Shown: positions 8,323 to 17,112, counted from the stretch's first letter. The stretch: 64,000 nucleotides of DNA from Micavibrio sp. UBA6212 (GCA_002421905.1 DISK01000014.1:62001-126000), one strand, 5' to 3'. Program-made: numbers and translations. Notes: generated from the letters alone by a model not told the origin.

Positions 8323-9216
8323 ATGGCACATATTGACGATCAAGGAACTCAAAGATCCAATCTGGACTACATCCGATCCTCGATGAAAGAGCCGCTACTG
8401 GAACGCGAGCACGAGGCAGATTTGGCGCGCAAATGGCGCAATGAAGGCGATGAACGCGCGATGCATGAACTGGTTAAATCCTATACCAGACTGGTGATTG
8501 CTGCGGCCTCCAGATATAAAAATTATGGACTGCCCTTGGGCGACCTGATTCAAGAAGGCAATATCGGCCTGATGCAGGCTGCCAACCGGTTTGAACCGGA
8601 ACGCGAGGTTCGCTTTTCGACCTATGCCGCATGGTGGATCAGAGCCTCCATTCAGGACTATATCCTGCGCAACTGGTCGATTGTTCGTACAGGCACAACC
8701 GCCGCACAAAAATCCCTGTTCTTTAATCTGCGCCGCCTGCGGACCAAGATTGATGGAGCGGCGACCGAAAACGGCCTGACCTCCGAAGGACGCGAGAAAA
8801 TTGCAAAAATTCTCGGCGTACGGGTCAAGGATGTTGAAAATATGGAAGGCCGGATGAGTGGCGGCGACCAATCGCTGAATGCAACGCTTTCCGAAGACGG
8901 CGACGATGACTTTCAATCGTTCCTGTCCGACACCCGCCCCAACCCCGAAGACATCGTCATCGGGATCAAGGATGCCGGAACCCGTTCCGCATGGCTTAAC
9001 TCTGCACTAAAGACACTTTCTGACCGCGAGCAACGCATTATCCGTGAACGCCACTTGCAATATGACACCGTCACTTTGGAAGATCTGGGTAAAAAACTAG
9101 GGGTCAGCAAAGAACGCGTCCGCCAGTTGGAAGCCCGCGCCATGCAGAAATTGAAACAAAATCTGGAACCACGCATCGGGAAAGATATCAAGGATATGCT
9201 CACCGACGCGGCGTAA
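8323..9216 (+). CDS. rpoH: RNA polymerase sigma-32 (heat-shock) factor
   Basis: A 297-residue sigma-70-family factor. Region 2 is seen as KSYTRLVIAAASRYKNYGLP...DLIQEGNIGLMQAANRF and TYAAWWIRASIQDYILRNWS. It is RpoH rather than RpoD or RpoS because the RpoH box QKSLFFNLRRLR follows directly (about residue 128). Region 4 has the helix-turn-helix VTLEDLGKKLGVSKERVRQLE. The ATG at 8323, with AAGGAAAAGG before it, is preferred to an upstream in-frame start at 8239. It should direct the grpE promoter and other chaperone genes in this window. Confidence 0.95.
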   Translation: MAHIDDQGTQRSNLDYIRSSMKEPLLEREHEADLARKWRNEGDERAMHELVKSYTRLVIAAASRYKNYGLPLGDLIQEGNIGLMQAANRFEPEREVRFSTYAAWWIRASIQDYILRNWSIVRTGTTAAQKSLFFNLRRLRTKIDGAATENGLTSEGREKIAKILGVRVKDVENMEGRMSGGDQSLNATLSEDGDDDFQSFLSDTRPNPEDIVIGIKDAGTRSAWLNSALKTLSDREQRIIRERHLQYDTVTLEDLGKKLGVSKERVRQLEARAMQKLKQNLEPRIGKDIKDMLTDAA

Positions 9217-9254
9217 TAAGAATAAAGTTTTTTCATCTCCCCTGAAAAAGGACT

Positions 9255-9293
9255 AAACCGGCAGAACTCCCCTTCTCGCCGGTTTTTTCTTTT
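9255..9293 (+). terminator. Rho-independent terminator after rpoH
   Basis: AACCGGC (9256-9262) pairs with GCCGGTT (9278-9284) across a 15-nt loop and is followed by TTTTTTCTTTTT. It also touches the end of the convergent protease gene. Confidence 0.8.
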
Positions 9294-10774
9294 TACCGCA
9301 CGACCTTATATCTCTGTCCGGTTTTCACAACGTCTTTGGCGCCCATCCCGTTCAACACACGGAACCATTCATCCGAATACCCATTACTCTGCATCTGCCG
9401 TGACAAAGTCCCGACCGTGTCTCCTGCCTTGGCAGTGACCAATTCAATCCGGACGGGTCGAATGGTTTTCTTTTCAGCATCACTCATTTTGCGAAAACTG
9501 TATGTGACGCGCTTTAACTCATCAACACTTTGCTGGGAAAGACTTTTGGGGATGACCATCTGGAACCTGACAAAATCGCGCGGACCCCATTGAATCGCAA
9601 CCAGACGCAACACAACTGGCTGGTTATTGAATGTTCCGTCCACAGCCAAGGTAGCCGCAGGTGACCCATTAACACTGATGGGCTCGGGACGTGCCACGAC
9701 ACCCTTACCCTCCAACCAGTCGCGCGACAGATAAGTCACAGGATCGGTCATACCCCGACTGGCGGCCATATCCATGATAAACACCGCCCCGTCGCGCCCC
9801 TTGGCGATCACCTGATCCGGCTGGTTAATCAATTTATATCCGGCAGGAACAGTAAACGTAAGACCCAACTCCGGATGATAGAACCCATGATTGCGGACAA
9901 ATCCTTGCTTCTCGCTATCGCCATAGGTCATGCCGCGAATTTTCGAAAGATACCGTTCACGATTAATGGCCTTTTCATCCTGCACAGGTTTGACGAGCGG
10001 ATAGCTTGCCGCCAAAGACGATGTTGCCGCAACACGGTCTGCGGTGATCGGGTGATCGGAAAAGAAACTGCTCTGCTGCTGCTTACCTTCTATTTTCTGC
10101 TCCAGACGATCCTCCCGATCCAACTGGTTAAGCAATCTTGGCATGGCGAATGTATCATATCCTCCACGGCTCAAATAACGCAGCCCCAAAGCATCGGCCT
10201 GACTTTCCTGATCGCGGGAATAAGAACTCATATAAAGGTTTGTGCCAGTGCTCAACGCCTGAGACACTCCGGGCGTACCGGAAACCGCGCCGATAATCGA
10301 CACTCCCAAAGATGCCAGAACACCGGTCGAAAAACGCTCGGCCTGATGGCGGGCAGTGATGTGTCCAACTTCATGAGCCAGAACAGACGCCAGCTCATCC
10401 TCGCTATTGGCCAAGGCCAGAATGCCACGCGTGACATAAATATATCCCCCCGGCAAAGCAAAGGCATTCACTTCCGGACTATCCAGCAACGTAAACCGAT
10501 AGGTAATATCCGGACGCTCGGTATCCTTGGCAACGCGCTGACCGATCTCATTCACATAAGCCTGCAAGCCAGGATGATTATAAACCCCGCCAAACTCTTT
10601 GATAATGTCCTGATGATGCTCTGCACCCAGCGCCTTTTCCTGATCTTCCGACATCAATCCGGTAAATTGCTTCTCTCCTGTGGCGGGATTGAACGTACAA
10701 GCCGCCACTCCAAAAAACAGAGCACAAATGGACAGACCCAACACGAAAGGCTTGCAAAAAAGGTGATAATCCAT
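9293..10774 (-). CDS. exported M48 metalloprotease with C-terminal LysM-like domain (lipoprotein)
   Basis: Zinc-dependent peptidase of family M48 resembling BepA/YfgC, which acts in the periplasm on outer-membrane protein quality control. A lipobox (VAAC, Cys near residue 26) predicts a lipoprotein. The zinc site is HEVGH (about 134-138), with the third ligand in QESQADALGL. The 190-residue middle domain is family-specific, and the last 50 residues (AKAGDTVGTLSRQM...LNGM) are LysM-like, suggesting peptidoglycan binding instead of the TPR tail of BepA. The ATG at 10774 has GGAG 8 nt upstream; a TTG at 10792 is the alternative. Confidence 0.88.
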   Translation of the reverse strand: MDYHLFCKPFVLGLSICALFFGVAACTFNPATGEKQFTGLMSEDQEKALGAEHHQDIIKEFGGVYNHPGLQAYVNEIGQRVAKDTERPDITYRFTLLDSPEVNAFALPGGYIYVTRGILALANSEDELASVLAHEVGHITARHQAERFSTGVLASLGVSIIGAVSGTPGVSQALSTGTNLYMSSYSRDQESQADALGLRYLSRGGYDTFAMPRLLNQLDREDRLEQKIEGKQQQSSFFSDHPITADRVAATSSLAASYPLVKPVQDEKAINRERYLSKIRGMTYGDSEKQGFVRNHGFYHPELGLTFTVPAGYKLINQPDQVIAKGRDGAVFIMDMAASRGMTDPVTYLSRDWLEGKGVVARPEPISVNGSPAATLAVDGTFNNQPVVLRLVAIQWGPRDFVRFQMVIPKSLSQQSVDELKRVTYSFRKMSDAEKKTIRPVRIELVTAKAGDTVGTLSRQMQSNGYSDEWFRVLNGMGAKDVVKTGQRYKVVR

Positions 10775-10786
10775 AAATCTGGCTCC

Positions 10787-11800
10787 ATGCAAAAGCTGTT
10801 ATCATTTATTCTGCTGACTATGACCTGTTTCATAGCGGTTATCCTTATACCACAAGCCAACGCCGAACAGGTACAGGAGAATAAAAATATTGCTCCGGTA
10901 ACATCCCGTTTTGACGGATTGGGTAAGACATCAACCCCACTCACCGCCGATACAATTATCGACGGCACACATTTCATCGCAACTGACAAAAATATATACG
11001 TTTTACCAAATATAAAAACCCCTGAAAATTTTTCAGACCTGCGCCTTCAGGCCAAAACGAGGTTGCACGACCTGCTCGATCAACACCGCTGCACACTCTA
11101 TCAAACCCGCACAGCTGAACTGGGGCGCATGAACCGGATGGGGCACACAATCGCTCAACTCGAATGCGGAAAAGATAAAATCTGGATTTCTGGTCAACTG
11201 GTACGCGAAGGATTGGCGATGGTCTGGCCATCTCCATCAAATCCGGAAATGGTTCCTGATTTGTTGAAACTGGAGCAACTTGCCAGATCAGAAAAACTCG
11301 GTCTTTGGGCAGATGATAAAATCACGATTCAAAATGCCGAAAGCATCAAAGACCATTTGAACTCCGAACAAATTATCGAAGCCAAAATTGAAAACGCAAC
11401 GCTCACCAAAAATAATCTGTATCTGAATTTTTCTCCCGACTGGAAAACCGATTTCACTATCGGCATATCCCCTGCCCTGCAACGGGACTTTGCCAAACGG
11501 CATATCGCCTTGCAATCGCTGCGCGGCAAGCTGGTTCGGGTGCGGGGCTGGGTGCGTTTTTATAACGGGCCATTCATTGACCTTGAAACACCCGATCAAC
11601 TCGAGGTGCTTGAAAAGCAAGATCAGAATACATCGGCTGGAACATCCATCAACGAACCAAAAAAACCATCCATGCAAACCATCTCCCATCCGGTTGCCCC
11701 GACGGTTGAAAAGCCCTCAATAACAAAAAAGGAAGAACCGAAATCGGAACAGGAAAAACTGGTCAAAGATATTATTCAGAAGATTAAGACCAACGATTAG
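10787..11800 (+). CDS. secreted thermonuclease (SNase)-like protein
   Basis: A 337-residue protein with a clear signal peptide (MQKLLSFILLTMTCFIAVIL...ANA). Residues about 60-185 resemble the staphylococcal nuclease fold: LRLQAKTRLHDLL, GRMNRMGHTIAQLEC and GQLVREGLAMVWP...ARSEKLGLW. The usual catalytic Asp/Arg/Glu pattern is not obvious, so nuclease activity is uncertain. A second beta-rich domain (about 200-280) and a charged, disordered C-terminal tail follow. The ATG is only 12 nt from the divergent protease start, so the two promoters must overlap the opposite coding sequences. A much longer open frame upstream is antisense to the protease and is rejected. Confidence 0.72.
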   Translation: MQKLLSFILLTMTCFIAVILIPQANAEQVQENKNIAPVTSRFDGLGKTSTPLTADTIIDGTHFIATDKNIYVLPNIKTPENFSDLRLQAKTRLHDLLDQHRCTLYQTRTAELGRMNRMGHTIAQLECGKDKIWISGQLVREGLAMVWPSPSNPEMVPDLLKLEQLARSEKLGLWADDKITIQNAESIKDHLNSEQIIEAKIENATLTKNNLYLNFSPDWKTDFTIGISPALQRDFAKRHIALQSLRGKLVRVRGWVRFYNGPFIDLETPDQLEVLEKQDQNTSAGTSINEPKKPSMQTISHPVAPTVEKPSITKKEEPKSEQEKLVKDIIQKIKTND

Positions 11801-11801
11801 C

Positions 11802-12020
11802 CTATTTACAAGTAGCGTTGTAAACGTCCAGTCCGGATTTTGGATCAATGTTGGTTGAGCACTTTTGGCTGGGTGCATCATTTTTTTGAGGAACCACACC
11901 AGCAAGCGCAGCCGTAGCATGGTTAACAGCCGGAACATCGAACAAGTCAATTCTTACGGCAATGGCGGTTCCTAAAGCAAAGACAGGAACCAAACTTGCA
12001 AGTCCAATTTTCCAACTCAT
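11802..12020 (-). CDS. small exported or membrane-anchored protein, unknown
   Basis: A 72-residue protein: N-terminal hydrophobic segment (IGLASLVPVFALGTAIAV) followed by a 45-residue extracytoplasmic part with two cysteines (QKCSTN and NATCK at the very end) that could form a disulfide. No known family. The ATG at 12020 is favoured; a GTG at 12032 overlaps the ribosome site. It converges with the nuclease-like gene, one base apart. Confidence 0.5.
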   Translation of the reverse strand: MSWKIGLASLVPVFALGTAIAVRIDLFDVPAVNHATAALAGVVPQKNDAPSQKCSTNIDPKSGLDVYNATCK

Positions 12021-12130
12021 AATTAAAAACACCCTTTATAGTTATAATAGAACGAAACACGCGTAAACTATTATACATAACTAAATATGTCAACTTGTTT
12101 TATTGGCAGATTTTATATACGACTAAAGAT

Positions 12131-13141
12131 ATGAAAGCACGGACGGATTTGCAATCAAGTGGGCCAAAATCTTTAAGCTACGCATCGGCGCTGCATCCAC
12201 GCCCGATGAGAAATTTGTTTTCGCCCCTCACGCCCTACTCCCAAGGCTTCCTCGCAGTCGATGAAACCCATACACTCTACTGGGAACAAAGCGGCAATCC
12301 AGATGGTATCCCTGTTGTTGTTCTGCATGGCGGCCCGGGAGCTGGAGCAACTGCAACCCATCGCCGTTTTTTTGATCCTGATTTTTACCGCATTATTATT
12401 TTTGACCAACGCGGCGCCGGACGCTCCCAACCACTGGGCAGCCTCAAGAATAATACGCTTGATGATTTGATCGCAGATATGGAGAAAATCCGCCTGCACC
12501 TCAAAATTCCACGCTGGCATCTGTTCGGTGGATCATGGGGAAGTACGCTTGCACTGGCTTACGCCCAACATTTTCCCGACCACTGCATCTCTCTGGTTTT
12601 GCGCTCGATCTTTCTGATGGAACAATATGAAATCGACTGGTACATGCACGGCATGTCCACAATTTTCCCCGAAGCATGGGAAAACTTCACCGAAGGCCGC
12701 ACACCGAAAGATCTGTTACAAACTTATTACGAAGATTTAACAAGTGACGATGACCGCAAATCAATTCACGCCGCCATGCAATGGAACGCCTATGAATCGA
12801 CTTGCGCATCATTTTTTCCGACCAAAGAAACTCTGGTTTCCGAAGATCAACGCTACTACGCCCTCGCCACGGCAAAAATCGAAGCGCATTATTTTTATAC
12901 GCAAGTCATTAAGCCGGAACACAGCCTGCTGAAAAACATCCGGAAAATCCGCTCCATTCCTGCCACGATAGTTCAGGGGCGCTACGATATAATCTGTCCA
13001 ATGGCCTCGGCAAATCGCCTGCATCTCGCATGGCCGGAAGCAGATTACGTGATTGTTCCGGACGCAGGGCATTCCTTCCTTGATCCGACCCTTCGAACAC
13101 GCCTCATCGAAACCACCGAAGCCGCCAAGTCGTTGAAATAA
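12131..13141 (+). CDS. pip: prolyl aminopeptidase-type alpha/beta hydrolase
   Basis: Member of the proline iminopeptidase family (S33), which removes N-terminal proline from peptides in the cytoplasm. The oxyanion-hole segment VVLHGGPGAG is present, the nucleophile elbow is GGSWGS, the acid is in GRYDIICP, and the histidine is in DAGHSF, completing the Ser-Asp-His triad. FDQRGAGRS is also typical. Family proteins usually begin near MRNLFSPLTPYSQGFL (ATG at 12206), so the first 25 residues used here may be too many. There is no strong ribosome site at either start. Confidence 0.88.
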   Translation: MKARTDLQSSGPKSLSYASALHPRPMRNLFSPLTPYSQGFLAVDETHTLYWEQSGNPDGIPVVVLHGGPGAGATATHRRFFDPDFYRIIIFDQRGAGRSQPLGSLKNNTLDDLIADMEKIRLHLKIPRWHLFGGSWGSTLALAYAQHFPDHCISLVLRSIFLMEQYEIDWYMHGMSTIFPEAWENFTEGRTPKDLLQTYYEDLTSDDDRKSIHAAMQWNAYESTCASFFPTKETLVSEDQRYYALATAKIEAHYFYTQVIKPEHSLLKNIRKIRSIPATIVQGRYDIICPMASANRLHLAWPEADYVIVPDAGHSFLDPTLRTRLIETTEAAKSLK

Positions 13142-13142
13142 A

Positions 13143-13246
13143 TTATTCCCTTATTTATTCCCTCCCCCTTGAGGGGGCCCAACCTCTTCTTTCCCTCCCC
13201 CTTTAGGGGGGAGGGTCAGGGTGGGGGCACTTAAAGTGTGGGGGCA
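13143..13246. repeat. intergenic palindromic repeat, copy A
   Basis: Contains CCTCCCCCTTGAGGGGG, then CCTCCCCCTTTAGGGGGGAGG and GTCAGGGTGGGGGCAC. Nearly identical to copy B exactly 300 bp downstream (about four differences in 104 bp). Related to the CTC...GAG repeat at 5741. Confidence 0.85.
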
Positions 13247-13442
13247 CATTTCATCAAAAATCCGGCATTGCGAGAAGGCAGCGCCGACGAAGCAATCCAG
13301 ATACAAAAGTCCGGATAACAAGTAGCTCAATCAGAATATTCCGAATTCCACAAATCGCATTTCTAACTACAGAGCCCGCAGAGAACGCAGAGTATTTATC
13401 AAATCACCCTCACCTAAATCCTCTCCCCTCAAGGGAGAGGAC
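13247..13442. other. spacer between repeat copies with half-elements
   Basis: No gene is seen. It begins with TTTCATCAAAAATCCGGCATTGCGAG and continues to GACGAAGCAATCCAG (to 13300), the left half of the palindromic element that encodes signal peptides at 38219 and 39945. It ends with a reverse-oriented copy of the 5741 element (CACCCTCACC...CCTCAAGGGAGAGG). A patch CAGAGAACGCAGAG lies between. Confidence 0.7.
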
Positions 13443-13546
13443 TTATTCCCTTATTTATTCCCTCCCCCTTGAGGGGGCCCAACCTCTTCTTCCCCTCCCC
13501 CTTGAGGGGGGAGGGTCAGGGTGGGGGTACTTAAAGTATGGGGGCA
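13443..13546. repeat. intergenic palindromic repeat, copy B
   Basis: Direct repeat of copy A. The inverted-repeat core CCCTCCCCCTTGAGGGGGGAGGG is fuller here than in copy A. It sits just before the promoter of the next gene and could act as a transcription end or mRNA-stabilising structure, though no U-tract follows. Confidence 0.85.
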
Positions 13547-13579
13547 CTATTCTTCAATCAGAAGAACTATAAAACCCCC

Positions 13580-13608
13580 TTGACATTATAGGAATAATAT
13601 CCTACAGT
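13580..13608 (+). promoter_or_regulatory. promoter with embedded TAGGA-N6-TCCTA operator
   Basis: TTGACA (13580-13585), 17-nt spacer, TACAGT. The spacer and -10 region contain TAGGA (13589-13593) and TCCTA (13600-13604) as an inverted repeat. The same architecture recurs at 42281 before dnaK. Confidence 0.5.
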
Positions 13609-13634
13609 AAGGCAAAAAGCTCCAAGGAGATAAA

Positions 13635-14039
13635 ATGACAGATAAACAATCTTCTACACCTGACCTCAAACCGCCACCGATAGAGGCCACACAAAACGAA
13701 CTATCGGATTTTATATGGGCAAGAAACAGGAAAGAAAGAGAAGTTGATAGCTACAATCGCTACGATCTTGAAAATTTCTTGGGGGAAATGAACTGCCCCG
13801 AGGGGAATGACGCCCTAAAAGATGACTATATTACAGGATCAATCGCAACCCAGTTACACCAGATGAATGCAACCATTCAATTTTTGTTGTTACGTTTCGG
13901 ACGCAATGAATTGAAACAGGTGACGCAAATGCAGCGGCGCTATTGTGAAACTGTGCATCTCCTTCATAAAATTAAAATGGATAATCTCAAATTACAATCA
14001 AAATCCGTCAAGAACACCTCTGGAACGACACCAGAATAA
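13635..14039 (+). CDS. unknown soluble protein
   Basis: A 134-residue hydrophilic protein without a recognised family. The N-terminal 25 residues are disordered and Pro-rich; about 25-75 are charged; residues 75-120 are helical (ATQLHQMNATIQFLLLRF...QMQRRYCETVHLLHKI) and could form a coiled coil. A strong AAGGAGAT ribosome site precedes the ATG and a promoter with a possible operator lies 30-55 nt upstream. The stop overlaps the next start by one base, so the two are translationally coupled. Confidence 0.75.
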   Translation: MTDKQSSTPDLKPPPIEATQNELSDFIWARNRKEREVDSYNRYDLENFLGEMNCPEGNDALKDDYITGSIATQLHQMNATIQFLLLRFGRNELKQVTQMQRRYCETVHLLHKIKMDNLKLQSKSVKNTSGTTPE

Positions 14040-14401
14040 TGGCTTGTGGATGGACAGCCGAAAAAAGAAAATCTGCTGCCGCCAGATGCCGCGCAAACCG
14101 CCCATGGCAGAAATCGACAGGCCCTCGGACTGACATGGGCAAAAGTGTCTCCTCTAAAAATTCCTATAAAACAGGATACTACTCTTGCTCCCGCCGCGAA
14201 CTGCGTGCGCGCGGACGCGCCCTAATCCGCGCCAACACCGAATTTTGTCATATATTACGGGCACGGCATCTGCAAAAAACACAAAAACCTGCAAAACGAA
14301 CTGAGTTTGGCGAGGATGTTCTTCCGTTCTCCCCCTTGCACTTTCTACCCGAACCCCCTAAATATAGACCATATTTTAACTCCCAACGGCTTCGAAGGTA
14401 A
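14039..14401 (+). CDS. small basic protein with KSTGPRT motif
   Basis: A 120-residue, very basic protein. The N-terminal half has a pattern common in uncharacterised proteobacterial proteins: RCRANRPWQKSTGPRT followed by GK-SSKNSYKTGYYS. No function is established for this motif as far as I know. The C-terminal half (SRRELRARGRALIRANTEF and beyond) is Arg-rich and may bind nucleic acid, which is a guess. It is coupled to the preceding gene by an ATG overlapping the stop, and ends 4 nt before pgk. Confidence 0.6.
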   Translation: MACGWTAEKRKSAAARCRANRPWQKSTGPRTDMGKSVSSKNSYKTGYYSCSRRELRARGRALIRANTEFCHILRARHLQKTQKPAKRTEFGEDVLPFSPLHFLPEPPKYRPYFNSQRLRR

Positions 14402-14405
14402 TGAT

Positions 14406-15608
14406 ATGGACTTTCAATCTCTGAAAAATATGGATGTAAAAGGTAAAATCGTTTTGCTACGCGCGGACTTGAATGTCCCTGCCAAAGACGGGGTTATCAC
14501 CGATACAACCCGCATTGATCGCCTGAAACCGACAATTGATTTTCTGACAAAGAATGGCGCGAAAACTCTGGTCATTTCTCACTTCGGACGTCCCAAAGGT
14601 ATTACCCCTGAATTCTCTTTGAAATTCATGCTGCCTGCATTGGAAAAAAGCTGGGGCGTCAAGGTTGGCTTTTCTGATGATTGCATCGGCGCATCTGCCG
14701 AAGCTGCAAAGGCTGCACTTAAAGACGGGCAAATCACCCTTCTTGAAAATGTTCGCTTTCACGCTGAAGAAGAAAAAAATGATCCAGCTTTCACCAAACA
14801 ACTCGCAGCTCTCGGAGACATCTATTGTAACGATGCATTCTCGGCGGCGCACCGCGCACATTCTTCTACCGAAGGTCTGGCGCATCACCTGCCCGCTTGC
14901 GCAGGTATGTTGATGGAAGCCGAATTGAACGCGCTTAATGCTGCTCTTGAAAATCCGGCACGTCCTGTTCTGGCGATTGTTGGCGGAGCCAAAGTATCAA
15001 CCAAACTTTCCGTTCTCAATAACCTCGTCAAAAAAGTGGATTATCTCCTTTTGGGCGGCGGCATGGCCAATACCTTCATGTACGCGCAAGGAATCGAAGT
15101 CGGAAAATCATTGTGTGAAAAAGACATGGCCGACCAGGCACGCGCCATCATGGAAACTGCCAAGGCCGCCAACTGCGAAATTATTCTGCCAGTTGACCGT
15201 GTAACGGTTCTGGAATTTGGCGCCAACGTTCCCTTTGAAATTTTCGCAGCCGATAAAATGCCAGCCGAACGCGAAGCCGTTGACGCAGGCCCTGCAACGG
15301 TTGCAAAACTCCGTGAAGTGTTGGCGAATTGCAAAACTGTATTGTGGAATGGTCCGTTGGGTGTGTTCGAAGTCAAACCATTTGACACTGGAACCAACAC
15401 AGCGGCTCAAGCTGTTGCCGAATATACCAAGGCAGGAAAAATTGTCAGTGTTGCAGGTGGTGGAGATACCGTTTCAGCATTGGAACAAGCAGGCTGCGCC
15501 GATGACTTTACTTATGTCTCGAGCGCCGGCGGAGCCTTCCTTGAATGGATGGAAGGAAAGCCCCTGCCGGGCGTCGAAGCACTTTCTTCCCCAAAAAAGG
15601 CAGCGTAA
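14406..15608 (+). CDS. pgk: phosphoglycerate kinase
   Basis: Glycolytic enzyme converting 1,3-bisphosphoglycerate and ADP to 3-phosphoglycerate and ATP. The 400-residue length is standard. The N-terminal substrate site is seen as VLLRADLNVPAKDG, with the basic-patch motif VISHFGRPKG. Nucleotide-side motifs follow: GGAKVSTKL, LLLGGGMANTF, WNGPLGVFE and the C-terminal GGGDTVSALE. The ATG at 14406 is preceded by GAAGGTAA; the longer frame from 14307 overlaps the upstream gene. gap or fbaA are not adjacent. Confidence 0.97.
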   Translation: MDFQSLKNMDVKGKIVLLRADLNVPAKDGVITDTTRIDRLKPTIDFLTKNGAKTLVISHFGRPKGITPEFSLKFMLPALEKSWGVKVGFSDDCIGASAEAAKAALKDGQITLLENVRFHAEEEKNDPAFTKQLAALGDIYCNDAFSAAHRAHSSTEGLAHHLPACAGMLMEAELNALNAALENPARPVLAIVGGAKVSTKLSVLNNLVKKVDYLLLGGGMANTFMYAQGIEVGKSLCEKDMADQARAIMETAKAANCEIILPVDRVTVLEFGANVPFEIFAADKMPAEREAVDAGPATVAKLREVLANCKTVLWNGPLGVFEVKPFDTGTNTAAQAVAEYTKAGKIVSVAGGGDTVSALEQAGCADDFTYVSSAGGAFLEWMEGKPLPGVEALSSPKKAA

Positions 15609-15654
15609 AGGCACACCCTCTATACCACCGCCTCCCCCTACTAAACTTTTCAGA

Positions 15655-15686
15655 GCGCAGCCACACTTAATGTTGGCTGCGTTTTA
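15655..15686. terminator. bidirectional terminator between pgk and the DUF2336 gene
   Basis: CGCAGCCA (15656-15663) pairs with TGGCTGCG (15674-15681) and is followed by TTTTAAT on the plus strand. The hairpin covers the last codons and stop of the convergent gene. Confidence 0.75.
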
Positions 15687-16842
15687 ATATCTTCTTGGCC
15701 AGATATGAATTGATCCGGTTATAATAACTTTGTGCCTTACCAATATTGTCTGACGACACAACGCCATCGGCATTCACCATACGACGGGTCAACATAAACA
15801 TGGACATGAAATCCTCATTTGAAATCTCGCAAGCCCGCGCAACAATCGCCAATCCCTGACCGTTATGTTGCTTCAATAAAGAAATAACTACGCCTGCATC
15901 CAGACCGGCAAAAACACTCATCTGGGCAATGAAGGATGATATCTGTCCACGTTTCAAGGTTCTCACCATCAAGGTCACATCCAGTTTCCCTTGTTGCATG
16001 AACATATCCGCTGCCCGCAACATTGCCGCTGTCGGCATAAAGGAATCCCCTGACATTCTTGGGGTGACAAATTCATTCAAGACATCATTGATGACATCTT
16101 GTACTTCCTTCTGATCCGCATCAGAGACTGTGGAGCCAAACTGTGAAGATGTAAAGTCTTTCAAATCACGGCTGACATGCTCATGAATTTTGCGTGCAAC
16201 AGATTCCGGAACATCGGAACGCAGCAACAACGGCTTGGCCAATTCTTCATTTTGCATGGCCAGTTCCTCAAGCTCACGCAACGAAAAATCGGTTAAGGTG
16301 ATGGTCTCGTTCTCGACCAGAACTTTTGCCGTTGGAACATCATGTGTGGTGGCCAAAGCATCAACGACATTCTCTTTGATAAAACGGCGCGCGGCAATTG
16401 CCTGCCAGAATGTTGTGTCACGCGACTGGATAATATAAAGCAAATCAAGATCATTCAAAACAGGACTGTTAAGAATGATTGGACGTGCTACAGCGATATC
16501 TTCATTAAGAAGCTGCAACAACAAACGCAACGGAACATTGGGTAGCAATGCCAGACGCTCTGCCAATGCTGACTTTAATTCTTTTTCCGACTGGCGCAAC
16601 AACGTCACCAGAACATCGGTAACCATCTCGCGGTCTGCAACGCGCGACGCGACAGACAACAAATCTGTCATCTGACCGCAAACAATCTCTCTGGAATGTG
16701 AATGGTTTTCCGGATCTTGTGCATATTGTTTATGAGAATCGTACAACTCCACCAACATTGGCGAAATTGATCCTGCCCCGGACATCCCATCACGCCCGTT
16801 TCTATCGCTAAAATCCAGATCCACTGAATCCTGAATTCTCAT
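15667..16842 (-). CDS. DUF2336 domain protein
   Basis: A 391-residue cytoplasmic protein matching the alphaproteobacterial DUF2336 group. It is an all-helical, HEAT-like sequence: REMVTDVLVTLLRQSEKELKSALAERLA, then LLLQLLNEDIAVARPIILNSPVL, which is the recognisable stretch (about residues 75-135). The C-terminal half is helical with GLAIVARACEISNEDF. The function of the family is not established. No signal peptide. The upstream 270 nt (16843-17112) hold no other gene; that gap contains AT-rich sequence where promoters for this gene and the next presumably lie. Confidence 0.8.
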   Translation of the reverse strand: MRIQDSVDLDFSDRNGRDGMSGAGSISPMLVELYDSHKQYAQDPENHSHSREIVCGQMTDLLSVASRVADREMVTDVLVTLLRQSEKELKSALAERLALLPNVPLRLLLQLLNEDIAVARPIILNSPVLNDLDLLYIIQSRDTTFWQAIAARRFIKENVVDALATTHDVPTAKVLVENETITLTDFSLRELEELAMQNEELAKPLLLRSDVPESVARKIHEHVSRDLKDFTSSQFGSTVSDADQKEVQDVINDVLNEFVTPRMSGDSFMPTAAMLRAADMFMQQGKLDVTLMVRTLKRGQISSFIAQMSVFAGLDAGVVISLLKQHNGQGLAIVARACEISNEDFMSMFMLTRRMVNADGVVSSDNIGKAQSYYNRINSYLAKKILKRSQH

Positions 16843-17112
16843 ATCGGTTACCCCAAAATCTTAAAAAAACTCCTTCCGGTACCGCCACCGGTGCTGCTTT
16901 AACAATATTTTTCACACACTCTTATATATCGATCTTCCCACGAATTGATTTACAGAAGGTAAACTCACCCCCCTGCAAAGCCGACTTTCTGCAGAAAAAA
17001 TACTCGATTGGGCTATCAATAAAATATTAATGCTTATATTATACACTTGTTGGACAGTCACAGAACCGCCAGCTAGAATCTGGCCAAATCAAGGGTAAGG
17101 TAGAGAAAAAAG

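Noticed and set aside
9875..10786. Long N-terminal extension of the nuclease-like ORF
   Set aside because: It is antisense to the M48 protease, and the clear signal peptide starts at 10787.
13143..13546. Possible CRISPR array
   Set aside because: Only two copies of about 104 bp spaced 300 bp apart; length and spacing do not fit CRISPR repeats, and no cas genes are present.
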